Shown here: positions 53,822 through 63,229 of the stretch, one piece after another | Layout of the letters: each line of letters opens with the position of its first letter | Position numbering within the stretch: the stretch's first letter is position 1 | DNA from: Nannocystis punicea | GTDB taxonomy: Bacteria > Myxococcota_A > Polyangia > Nannocystales > Nannocystaceae | Assembly: GCF_026965555.1 (NCBI RefSeq) | Contig: NZ_CP114040.1 | Coordinates: 11,362,001-11,426,000, forward strand | DNA: 64,000 nt | Direction of reading: 5' to 3' | Translations under genes and position numbers: made by a program | Notes under the pieces: generated by a model | Told to the model about the DNA's origin: nothing | Databases searched by the model: none | The model's input: the letters and a program-made list of their open reading frames with translations, nothing else

Positions 53822-56800
53822 ATGGTGTATGCGATTCGTGGTCGGGTTTGGGATGCGTCTGCGCCGACAGAGACGCTTTCTAGTGTTCGAGTGCAGTTGT
53901 TCCTCGACGTCGGCACCGAGTTCCTCGACCCGCCCAACCCCGGCCCGAGCCGAGACCGCTCCGCCCCCTGGTCCACGACCACCGATCCCGAGGGCTTTTT
54001 CACGCTCGTTCTCACCGACGACGAGGCGACGGCGCTGATGGACGCTCGCCGGCACCGCGAGGTCATCTTCAAGATCTACAACACGAACAGCGTCATCCTT
54101 GGCAGCCAGTCGGTCTACGTCTCGTGGGCGACGCTGCACGGCACCGAAGTCGTCGAGCTGAGCGCCGACCCGACGACAGTCCCGGCCGGTGGAGGCACCT
54201 TCTTCTCCGTTTCGGGCTTCCTCGTGCAGCCCGACGGCACCCCGCTGCCGACCGCGACCACGGTAAGCCTCCTCCGCAAGAACCTCCGCACCACCGACCC
54301 GGTGACCAGCGTGACCGTCGTCGGCGACGGTCGGTTCCTCATCCGCTACTTGTTGCCGGCCGGCAGCCACCCGGGCGCCGCCAACCTGAGCGTCGCGCTC
54401 GTGGCCGGAACGGCGACCGCAGGCGACTTCTGCAACCCCCCCAGCGACTTCACCGTCCGCCTCGTCCCCGGCAACGCCGCGTACGTCGGCCGCTCCGACT
54501 TCGACCTCGACGTCGACACCATCAGCCCGCTGCTCGACGACGCCACCCTCGACGATCTCGACGTCGACGAAATCAAGTTCCTGATGTGCCGCACGCAGCA
54601 CGACAGCGGTGCGCTGGCCACCCTGGTCCGCGCGCACGTGCTCGCCGGCCGTTACGACCTCCCGGCGGCCGCGCTGGCCGCGTTCTCGCACGCCGGCATC
54701 CCGCTGGCGACGAACGTCATCACCTCTTTGACGGCGGACCAGATCGAAGACGCGATCGAGCGCGCCATCGCCGACAACGCGGTGCCCGCCTCGCTGGCGA
54801 GCAACATCGCCACCATCAAGACGAAGCTCGCCGCGGCCCGCCTCAATCGCATCGTCCCGGCGGCGCCCGACGAAGAGGACACCACGCTGGGCGCCATCCT
54901 CATCGCCGGGGCGCTCACGCCCGGCCTGCCGCGCGCGTTCGCCGAAGCATACGTTGCCCACACCGGCACCGCCGCCCAGTTCTGGACCGCCCTGCGCACG
55001 CACACCACGCTCGGCACTCACGTCGACCGCATCCAATTCACGCTTCAGGCCGGTGCCATCACCGCTAGCTTCCCGAAGCTCATCACGCTCCTGCACCAAA
55101 AGCGCGACGCCAACGAGTTCCGGCGCGCGGCCGAGCTGGCGAAGTACAGCGCAGACGAATGGGAAGGCTTCCTCGGCGAGACGGTCGGAGGCAGCGAAGT
55201 CGACACGCCGCCCGGCGTCATCGGCCCCGCCGCCGACAAGCGCGCCAATTACGCCGGCGCGATCGCCAAGATGGTCGAGGACCTCTACCCCTCGGCGCAC
55301 CTCGCCTACCGCGTGCCCGAGACGAGCATCACCACCTCCAGGGCCAACTTCTCCTCGTTCGTCGTCAACAACCCCAGCTTCAGCTTCCAGCGCACGAACA
55401 TCAACACGTTCTTCGACACCGCCAGCGGCCTGCCCGTGGACGCGGGCCAGAAAGCGGCGCTGAAGCAGGACCTGCTGCGCGTACAGCGAGTCTCGGCGAT
55501 CACGCCCCGCAACGGCCGAACCGCCGCCTCGACCGCGCTGCTGGAGCAGGGGATGGCCTCGGCCGGGCAGATCCAGCGGATGGGCTTCGCCGCCTTCAAG
55601 TCCAAGTTCGGCGAGTCGATGGACGCGTCGACCCTGCGCGCGACCTACGAGAAGGCCGATCAGGTCGCCAGCACGGCGCTGCACCGCTTCCTGCACTCCC
55701 GCAAGGAGATGCACTTCCCGCTGACCGCCGTCATCAACTCGCCCGGCTGCGGCAACGTCGAGTTCGAGGAGATCTTCGGCAACCTCGACTACTGCGCCTG
55801 CAAGCACTGCGACTCGGTCTACGGCCCCGCGGCCTACTACGTCGACATCCTGCAGTTCGTCCGCCAACGCAACGCCGGCGAGCAGACGATGCTCGACGAG
55901 CTGCTCACCCGTCGCCCCGAGCTCGAGCACATCCTCCTCAACTGCGAGAACTCCAACACACCGCTGCCGACGATCGACCTCGTGCTCGAGACGCTCGAGC
56001 GCCGCGCCCGTGAGTGGCTCGATCTCGATCCCATCATTTACACGTCTTCTGCGGCCTGGCCGCAGACGACCTGGAGCGCGAGCGAGCTGGTGGCCCAGCC
56101 CGAGCACGTCGACCAGGACGTCTACGCGGAGCTCGCCAAGCCCACCGTCGCCTTCTTCCCGCACAGCCTGCCCTTCGACCTCCCGCTCGCGGAGGCGCGG
56201 GCTTATTATCAGAGCCTCGGCACCTCGCGCGTCGCCGTCCAGGACGCGCTGGAGTGGTTCGACGATCTCGACGAAAGCGACGTGTTCCGCGTCGACGAGC
56301 GCCTGGGCCTGTCCCCGGGGCAAGGCCAGATCCTCCGCGGCGCTGTGGATCCCCCCGACATGGCGCAGCTGTGGGGCTTCGCACACGAGGCCACGTATAT
56401 CGATCCGCTCAACGCCGTCGAGCTGTTCCTGACCCGCTCCGGCCTCGACCTGCCCGCCCTCACCACGCTGATGCGCGGTCGGGTCATCGCCGAGGTCGAG
56501 ATCGATTACCACGAGCCTTGCACCCTCAAGGGTGCGAGGTTCGTCAGCGCGTCGAACCCGAGCTCGAACGGCCTCACGACCGGCAACCTGAAACGCCTGC
56601 TCGTGTTCCTCCGCCTGCAGCGGGCGCTCAACTGGTCGATGCCCGACCTCGACGCCACCCTCGCCGCCCTGGGCACCTGGTTCGCCGGCGACGTCGCCGT
56701 CGATCTCGAGAAGATCGCCCGCTTCGTGCGCCTCCGCGAGCGCTTCCCGCAGCTCCCGCTCGGCGAGGTCCACTCCTGGTTCGGCAACCTCGATCGCCAC

Positions 56801-59800
56801 GTCTACATCGAGGGCGCGCCGACATACTACGACACGGTCGTCCAGCCGCGTCAGCGCCACGCGGCCTTCACCGCGCTGTCCGGCGCGACCACGTTCGGCG
56901 CGCACCGCGGCGATCTGCTGGCGATCCTGCAGACCGACGATGCCGGCCTGGCCGCCGCCTACGAGGCCACCGGCCTCGACGACGACAGCGCCCTCAACCA
57001 CGCCAACCTCTCGCATCTCTACCGGGTCTCGTCGCTCGCGCGTGCCACGGGCCTGTCGATCCCCGACCTCGTCACCATCACCCGGTATTCGCAGACGCTC
57101 GTCGACAGCAGCCCGTTCGCCGGCACCGCGAACGCGCCGGTGCGCCCCCTCCTCGACCTCGCCGAGGCCGTCAAGCGCTCGAACTTCACCGTCCCCGCGC
57201 TCGACTGGGTCCTGCGCAATCAACAGGGCGACAAGTTCGGCGCGAGCGACCTCGACGTCGCGCGCGTCCTGATCGGCCTCGTCACCGGCCTTCAGCAGGC
57301 CCACGCCGATCATCTCCAGAGCATGCCAGAAGAGCAGGACCCGCTCGCGCGGCTCGACAAGCTGCTCGTCGGTCCGCTGCCGGCCGGCGAAGTCGCCGAT
57401 GCGATCGCCTTCATCCGCAAGGAGACCGACCCACCGCCGGCCAACGCGACCGTGGCCGGACAGCTCCGCGACGCGTTCATCCCCTTCCTGGTCGTCTCCA
57501 GCCCGGCGTACACCGAGTTCGGCAAGGTCTTCGGCGACGCCGACAGCGTCGAGGCTCGCGCGGCCCTGCTCGACACCGTGCTGACCGCCTGGCTCCGCCA
57601 GCAGAGGCTCGAGGCCGTGGTCGTGCAGCAGCTCTCCTCTGCGCTGGCGATGGACACCGCCGATGTCGACCTGCTCCTTCGGACATACAACCACGAGTCC
57701 ACCAAGGCGCTCGCCCTCCTGACGGCCGACGCGTTCTTCACGAACACCTTCGACCCCGACAGCGACGCCACGAAGGTCAAGGAGCCGTGGTTCCCCGCCG
57801 CCTTCCTGGGCCAGGCGGACGTGAGCGGCCGGGCCGAGCTCTACCGCGGCCTGCGCAAGGTCGCGCTGGTCGCCACGAACTTCCGCTTCGGCCCCGGCTT
57901 GCTGCGCTGGCTGCTCGCCAACCTCGACGACGCCGACGTCGACCTGCTCGACCTCACCGCGCTCCCGGAAAGCGCTGATTCCAGCGCTGCCATCTACGCC
58001 GCCTACGCCGGCTGGGACTGGCTGCGCCGGGCGATCCGCGTGCGCGACGAGGTCCTGCGCGACCCGGCGACGCTGCTCCCGCTGCTCGACTACCTCTTCG
58101 ACGCCGACCCGTTCGACAAGTCGCTCGCGCTGAGCCAGCTCGCCGCCGCGGCCGGCTGGGACAGCGACGCCCTCGCGGCCTTCGAGGCCGGCGAGACCGT
58201 CACCCGCGCCGAGCTCAAGCGCCTCGACGCCGTCGACGCCTTCGACGCCGGCTTCCGCCTGGCGAATCGCCTCGGCGTCCATCCCAACACGGTGCGCACC
58301 TGGGCCAAAGATCCGGCTGTCGACGCCACCGCCGCGGCCGCGATCCGCGGCGCCGCCGAGGCCAAGTTCGGCGTCACGGCCTGGCCGAGCGTCGCTCAGC
58401 CGATGCGCGACCGCCTGCGCGAGCGGCAGCGCGACGCCCTCGTCGACCTGCTGGTCTTCAAGACAGGCACCCGCGATCACGAGGATCTGTTCGGCACCCT
58501 GCTGATGGACGTCGACATCGCCTGCTGCAACCGCACCACGCGGCTCCTGTTCGCCACCGGCGCCGTCCAGCTGTTCATGCAGCGCGCCCTCATGGGCCTC
58601 GAGTCCGATCACGACATCGATCTCTCCGACCTCGACGCCGAGGAGTGGGAGTGGATGAAGCGCTACCGGGTGTGGGAGGCCAACCGCAAGATCTTCCTCT
58701 ACCCCGAGAATTGGGTCCAGCCCGAGCTGCGCACCGACAAGACCCCGCTGTTCAAGAAGCTGGAGGAGGAGATCGCCCAGAGCGAGGCCGACGACGCCTC
58801 GATCGAGAAGGCCTACATCCATTATCTCGAGGGCCTGCACGAGGTCGCGCGCCTCGACGTGTGCGGCATGTACCACGAGATCGAGCACGACGGCATCGTC
58901 ATCGTCGACCGCCTGCACGTGTTCGCCGCCACCCACGGCAACCCGTTCAAGATGTTCTATCGCCGCCGCGAGGACGACGCCTACTGGACCGCGTGGGAGG
59001 AGCTGCCGTTCCAGGTCGAGTCGCGCGGAGTGTTGCCAATGGTCGTCAACCGGCGCCTCCTGCTGATCTGGCCCAAGATCGAGCTCCGCGCCGAAGATCC
59101 GCCGACGCCCCAGCAGAACGAGACGACGAAGGCCCCCAAGAAGCACCGGAAGATCCAGCTCATGTGGGCCGAGCTCAAGAACGGTGAATGGAGCGCCCCG
59201 CGCACGACCGAGGCTTCGCTCCGGGTCCACGAAACCGACCCCCCCGCCGGCCAGATCGAGGGCCGCCACCCGAACTCCGACATCCACCTCCTCTCGGAAG
59301 TCGTCGGGACCGACCCACGGATCCATGTCGCCCACACGCAGATAAAGTACAGCGTCGCGATCGACGGCTACTTCACCTACGACGCCTGCCTCGACCAGTT
59401 CGACGCCCACCGGTATGAGCCTGCGCCGGCCCTCCCCGCCTACGGTCCGAGTAGCCTCAATGGCGATTATCCGGTCCCACAAATGACCCTGAGCTGGAGG
59501 CAGGGTTTCGTCGCCCACAACCAGTTCGGCCACCTTCCTTCGGGGGCGGAGCGCTTCGTCCGGGTCCCCGTCGCCGGCAGCCCCAATGCGGGTATGGCCT
59601 ACTCGGACAAGATCATCCGTTACCACGTCAACGGCTTCCGCCTGTTCCTCCCGCGTCAGGACGCGCTCCTCAACGGCCGCCGCCCGATCGTCTACGACGA
59701 TCCGAGAACTATGCTGTTCCTGCGCGCCGGTGATCAGCAGGACATCGGCGACGTCGACCCGGACGAGAGCGGACCCAGCGATCTGATCGACAAGGACCTG

Positions 59801-62800
59801 GGAAAGTACTTCAACAACGGCAGCGCAGCGGTCGAGGCGAGCGACTCTCCGACCGACAGCCTCGCGGGCATGGCCTCGGGCGGCGACGGACCGGCGACGG
59901 GCCAGACTTCGGGCCTGGGCCTCAATCTGAGCAGCTCCCCGACCAAGTACAACCTCTCGATCTTCTACCACCCCTACAGTTGCCTGTTCCTGCAGGAGGT
60001 GCGGCGGTACGGCGTCGTGGGCCTCCTCGACCCCAACGTGGCGACACAGGACGAGGACGCGTCTCTGCGCTACCAGAGCGCCAGCCGTCCGCTGGACGAG
60101 AGCTACTTCGACGGCGCCACGGCGGTGTGGCAGCCCGTGCCGCAGGAGGACATCGACTTCCGCTTCGGAGGCGCGTACAGCGTCTACAACTGGGAGCTGT
60201 TCTTCCACATCCCGATGTACATCGCCGACCGGTTGATCAGCGAGCGGCGCTTCGCCGAGGCCCAGCGCTGGCTCGGGTACATCTTCAACCCGATCCGCAA
60301 GGCCACGCTCGTCAGGGACACCGACTGCAAGCATTACTGGCGGATCAAGCCGTTCCGCCAACTGTCCTCCGACATGTCGATCGCGGCCCTCCTGGAGCTC
60401 TTGCAATACACTGGCGACGACGCCGAGCTGAAGGAGCAGAAGGCCGACCTCTCGGGCCAGATCGCCCAGTGGCGCAAGAACCCGTTCAAGCCCCACGACG
60501 TCGCTCGCATGCGGCCGACCGCGTACATGCGGGCGGTGGTCATGAAGTACCTCGACAACCTGATCGCCTGGGGTGACGACCTGTTCCGCCAGGACACGCG
60601 GGAGAGCACGCAGGAGGCCGTCCAGCTCTATATCCTGGCCCTGCAGATCCTCGGCAAGCGCCCGCGCAAGATCGAGGGCGACGAGCGGCCCGACAAGACC
60701 TACGCCGAGGCCTACGACGACCTCGACGGCTTCTCGAACTTCCTCGTGGAGATCGAGAACGAGGTCATTGGCTTCACGGCCAAGGACGCCATGATCCCGC
60801 TCAACATCAAGGGACAGGCCAACTTGCAGTCGCAACACCCGACCGATTTCGCGCTCGGGTACGTCAAGCCGGCCGGGGCCAGCCAGCTCCTCCAGGGCGC
60901 ACCCAAGGCCTTGACGAGCTCGCCGAAGCCGCCCTTCCTGCTGCTCCAGGCCACCATCGTCACCCCGACGGAGACCCGCCTCTACTTCTGCATCCCGCCG
61001 AACGACAAAATGCTCGGCTACTGGGACACGGTCGCCGATCGCCTGTTCAAGCTACGCAACTGCCTGAACATCGAGGGCATCCGCCGCGACCTCGCGCTCT
61101 TCGACCCGCCCATCGACCCTGGTCTCCTGGCCCGGGCCGCCGCCCAGGGCATCGACATCGGCACCGCCGTCAGCAACCTCTACGCGCCGCTGCCTCACTA
61201 CCGCTTCCTGCCGCACCTCGGCATCGCCAAGGACTTCGCGGCGCAGGTCAGCAGCCTGGGCAATGCCCTCCTGCTGGCGCTCGAGAAGCGCGACGCCGAG
61301 AACCTCGCAGTCCTTCGCGGCGGTCACGAGGTCACGCTCCTGAAGGCCGTGCGGCAGGTCAAGGAGCAGGCGATCAAGGAGGCCGAAGAGAACATCGAGG
61401 CACTCAAGCACGGCCGCAACTCTGCCGTGGCTCGGCACCAGTACTACTCGAGCCGTGAGTACATGAACCGCCTGGAGAAGGCCGAGCTCGGCCTCTCGAT
61501 CGCCGCGACCGTCACCGACCTGATCGGCGGAGCGCTCGTCGCCGGAGGTGGAGCCGCAGCCGCAGTGCCTACATTCCAAATCGGCATCTCCGGTTGGGCC
61601 GGCACCCCGGTCGTCATCACGGAGTGGGGCGGCCAGCAGGTCAGCGGCGCTCTCGGAAAGGCGGGCCTGGCGCTGAACATGATCGCGGGCACGGTTCAGC
61701 GCGCTGCGGCAATGGTGAGCACACAGGCGTCGTACACCCGCCGCAAGGAGGAATGGAACTTCCAGGCCGACCTCGCGCGGCTCGAGCGCGACCAGATCGA
61801 CGTCCAGCTCACCGCCGCGGAGATCCGCCTCGCCATGGCTCGCCGCGAGCTCGTCAACCACGACGTCCAGGCCGAGCAGTCGGCCGAGGCACTCGAGACC
61901 ATGCGGTCGAAGTTCACCAACGCCGAGCTCTACTCGTGGATGGCGACCGAGATCAGCAAGGTCTACCACCTCGCCTACCAGCTGGCGATCGACCTCGCGC
62001 GCCGGGCCGAGCGCTGCTACCGCTACGAGCTCGCCGTCGACGCCGGCGACGACTTCATCCAGTTCGGCCACTGGGACAACCGCCGCCAGGGCCTGCTCGC
62101 GGGCGAGCGGCTGCAGCACGACCTGCGGCGCATGGAGGCCGCCTACTATCAGAACCATCGCCGGGAGTACGAGCTGACCAAGCGGGTCTCGCTCGCCAGC
62201 CTCGACCCGGTCGCGCTGATCGCCCTGCGCAAGACGGGCGCCTGCCACTTCAACCTGCCCTCGATCCTCTTCGACCTCGATCACGCGACCCATTACCTGC
62301 GGCGGATCAAGCTCGTCGGTCTGTCGATCCCCGCAGTCACCGGGCCGTACACCAACATCGGCGCGACGCTCACCTACGAATCGGGCGCGATCCGCTCGAC
62401 TCCTGGGGGCGGAGTCGACGGCCAAGCCGGCGCCGCTCAGTCCGTCGCCATCACCGTCACCCAGGAGGACACCGGCCTGTTCGAGCCCAACCTCCGGGAC
62501 GAGCGCTACCTGCCCTTCGAGGGCCGCGCGCTCGAGCGGAGCAACTGGCGCCTCGAGCTGCCGAAGGCAGTACGTCAGTTCGACTACGAGACCATCTCCG
62601 ACGTCATCCTGACGATCCGGTACACGGCGCGTGAGGGCGCGGAGACCACCGCGACGCTCGTCGGCGACCTGATGAATGCCGAAAACACGGGACTCAACAA
62701 CTTCAAGCGCGCCGAGGCTGACATCGAGCCCGTACGAGGCACGGGCCAGGTGCAGCTCTTCAGCGCTCGCGCCGAGTTCCCGGAGGCCTGGCGCAGCTTC

Positions 62801-63199
62801 GTGGCCGCCGGCAACAACGAGGGCGCGGCCTCGCTGGCCCTCGATCTCTCCGAAGATCGCTTCCCGTACCCGCAAATCCCGCCCGGCAGCCGCAGGATCC
62901 AGTTCGTCGCCATCTTCGCCCGTTGGCCCGCCAGCTCGACGATCGTGCCCGGAGAGGACACCTTCACGGAGGTCGACCTTCAGCCGGCGAGCGGCGCCGT
63001 CATCGAAGACCTCGCATTCTCAAGGTACCGGAACGAGCAGCCGCACGAAGACGCGAAGTTCAACTACATCTGGCACGGCGCCACCGCCACGGGCCTCGAC
63101 CGTGACCCCGGCACTTGGACCCTGGTGATGCCGCACGGCTGGCCCGAGGACCACAGCCCCGAGGACCTCATCATCGTCGTCGGTCACAAGGTGAGCTGA
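53822..63199 (+). CDS. Tc-toxin TcA-like pore-forming subunit with N-terminal beta-sandwich domains
   Basis: 3125 residues. TcA proteins form a pentameric, receptor-binding translocation channel that injects the toxin carried by a TcB-TcC cocoon. Features in order: two transthyretin/carboxypeptidase-regulatory-like sandwiches (about 1-210; RGRVWDASAPTETLSSVRVQ, SGFLVQPDGTPLPTATTV); a VRP1/SpvA-like section with YCACKHCDSVYGPAAYYVDI (about 650); the ABC-toxin N-terminal-like block YRVWEANRKIFLYPENWVQP (about 1612); YNWELFFHIPMYIADRLIS and AEAQRWLGYIFNP (about 2120); a helical region (EQSAEALETMRSKFTNAELY, about 2685) typical of the channel; and a C-terminal beta region like the TcB-binding domain (about 2780-3070). 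No signal peptide, as expected for Tc proteins. The partner gene follows after 30 bp. Confidence 0.92.
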   Translation: MVYAIRGRVWDASAPTETLSSVRVQLFLDVGTEFLDPPNPGPSRDRSAPWSTTTDPEGFFTLVLTDDEATALMDARRHREVIFKIYNTNSVILGSQSVYVSWATLHGTEVVELSADPTTVPAGGGTFFSVSGFLVQPDGTPLPTATTVSLLRKNLRTTDPVTSVTVVGDGRFLIRYLLPAGSHPGAANLSVALVAGTATAGDFCNPPSDFTVRLVPGNAAYVGRSDFDLDVDTISPLLDDATLDDLDVDEIKFLMCRTQHDSGALATLVRAHVLAGRYDLPAAALAAFSHAGIPLATNVITSLTADQIEDAIERAIADNAVPASLASNIATIKTKLAAARLNRIVPAAPDEEDTTLGAILIAGALTPGLPRAFAEAYVAHTGTAAQFWTALRTHTTLGTHVDRIQFTLQAGAITASFPKLITLLHQKRDANEFRRAAELAKYSADEWEGFLGETVGGSEVDTPPGVIGPAADKRANYAGAIAKMVEDLYPSAHLAYRVPETSITTSRANFSSFVVNNPSFSFQRTNINTFFDTASGLPVDAGQKAALKQDLLRVQRVSAITPRNGRTAASTALLEQGMASAGQIQRMGFAAFKSKFGESMDASTLRATYEKADQVASTALHRFLHSRKEMHFPLTAVINSPGCGNVEFEEIFGNLDYCACKHCDSVYGPAAYYVDILQFVRQRNAGEQTMLDELLTRRPELEHILLNCENSNTPLPTIDLVLETLERRAREWLDLDPIIYTSSAAWPQTTWSASELVAQPEHVDQDVYAELAKPTVAFFPHSLPFDLPLAEARAYYQSLGTSRVAVQDALEWFDDLDESDVFRVDERLGLSPGQGQILRGAVDPPDMAQLWGFAHEATYIDPLNAVELFLTRSGLDLPALTTLMRGRVIAEVEIDYHEPCTLKGARFVSASNPSSNGLTTGNLKRLLVFLRLQRALNWSMPDLDATLAALGTWFAGDVAVDLEKIARFVRLRERFPQLPLGEVHSWFGNLDRHVYIEGAPTYYDTVVQPRQRHAAFTALSGATTFGAHRGDLLAILQTDDAGLAAAYEATGLDDDSALNHANLSHLYRVSSLARATGLSIPDLVTITRYSQTLVDSSPFAGTANAPVRPLLDLAEAVKRSNFTVPALDWVLRNQQGDKFGASDLDVARVLIGLVTGLQQAHADHLQSMPEEQDPLARLDKLLVGPLPAGEVADAIAFIRKETDPPPANATVAGQLRDAFIPFLVVSSPAYTEFGKVFGDADSVEARAALLDTVLTAWLRQQRLEAVVVQQLSSALAMDTADVDLLLRTYNHESTKALALLTADAFFTNTFDPDSDATKVKEPWFPAAFLGQADVSGRAELYRGLRKVALVATNFRFGPGLLRWLLANLDDADVDLLDLTALPESADSSAAIYAAYAGWDWLRRAIRVRDEVLRDPATLLPLLDYLFDADPFDKSLALSQLAAAAGWDSDALAAFEAGETVTRAELKRLDAVDAFDAGFRLANRLGVHPNTVRTWAKDPAVDATAAAAIRGAAEAKFGVTAWPSVAQPMRDRLRERQRDALVDLLVFKTGTRDHEDLFGTLLMDVDIACCNRTTRLLFATGAVQLFMQRALMGLESDHDIDLSDLDAEEWEWMKRYRVWEANRKIFLYPENWVQPELRTDKTPLFKKLEEEIAQSEADDASIEKAYIHYLEGLHEVARLDVCGMYHEIEHDGIVIVDRLHVFAATHGNPFKMFYRRREDDAYWTAWEELPFQVESRGVLPMVVNRRLLLIWPKIELRAEDPPTPQQNETTKAPKKHRKIQLMWAELKNGEWSAPRTTEASLRVHETDPPAGQIEGRHPNSDIHLLSEVVGTDPRIHVAHTQIKYSVAIDGYFTYDACLDQFDAHRYEPAPALPAYGPSSLNGDYPVPQMTLSWRQGFVAHNQFGHLPSGAERFVRVPVAGSPNAGMAYSDKIIRYHVNGFRLFLPRQDALLNGRRPIVYDDPRTMLFLRAGDQQDIGDVDPDESGPSDLIDKDLGKYFNNGSAAVEASDSPTDSLAGMASGGDGPATGQTSGLGLNLSSSPTKYNLSIFYHPYSCLFLQEVRRYGVVGLLDPNVATQDEDASLRYQSASRPLDESYFDGATAVWQPVPQEDIDFRFGGAYSVYNWELFFHIPMYIADRLISERRFAEAQRWLGYIFNPIRKATLVRDTDCKHYWRIKPFRQLSSDMSIAALLELLQYTGDDAELKEQKADLSGQIAQWRKNPFKPHDVARMRPTAYMRAVVMKYLDNLIAWGDDLFRQDTRESTQEAVQLYILALQILGKRPRKIEGDERPDKTYAEAYDDLDGFSNFLVEIENEVIGFTAKDAMIPLNIKGQANLQSQHPTDFALGYVKPAGASQLLQGAPKALTSSPKPPFLLLQATIVTPTETRLYFCIPPNDKMLGYWDTVADRLFKLRNCLNIEGIRRDLALFDPPIDPGLLARAAAQGIDIGTAVSNLYAPLPHYRFLPHLGIAKDFAAQVSSLGNALLLALEKRDAENLAVLRGGHEVTLLKAVRQVKEQAIKEAEENIEALKHGRNSAVARHQYYSSREYMNRLEKAELGLSIAATVTDLIGGALVAGGGAAAAVPTFQIGISGWAGTPVVITEWGGQQVSGALGKAGLALNMIAGTVQRAAAMVSTQASYTRRKEEWNFQADLARLERDQIDVQLTAAEIRLAMARRELVNHDVQAEQSAEALETMRSKFTNAELYSWMATEISKVYHLAYQLAIDLARRAERCYRYELAVDAGDDFIQFGHWDNRRQGLLAGERLQHDLRRMEAAYYQNHRREYELTKRVSLASLDPVALIALRKTGACHFNLPSILFDLDHATHYLRRIKLVGLSIPAVTGPYTNIGATLTYESGAIRSTPGGGVDGQAGAAQSVAITVTQEDTGLFEPNLRDERYLPFEGRALERSNWRLELPKAVRQFDYETISDVILTIRYTAREGAETTATLVGDLMNAENTGLNNFKRAEADIEPVRGTGQVQLFSARAEFPEAWRSFVAAGNNEGAASLALDLSEDRFPYPQIPPGSRRIQFVAIFARWPASSTIVPGEDTFTEVDLQPASGAVIEDLAFSRYRNEQPHEDAKFNYIWHGATATGLDRDPGTWTLVMPHGWPEDHSPEDLIIVVGHKVS

Positions 63200-63229
63200 T
63201 TCAATCCAGCGAGCGGGGAGGGTGAAATC

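Noticed and set aside
59750..59950. Possible break in the TcA frame around the low-conservation SDLIDKDLG..SSPTKYNLS stretch
   Set aside because: The frame is continuous and the stretch reads as a flexible loop between conserved blocks.
53789..60838. A 2349-codon open frame antisense to the TcA gene, and other long shadow frames (e.g. 5976-9278 minus, 41079-44486 minus)
   Set aside because: Explained by high third-position GC in the real genes; translations are Arg/Ala/Gly/Val-rich without domains.
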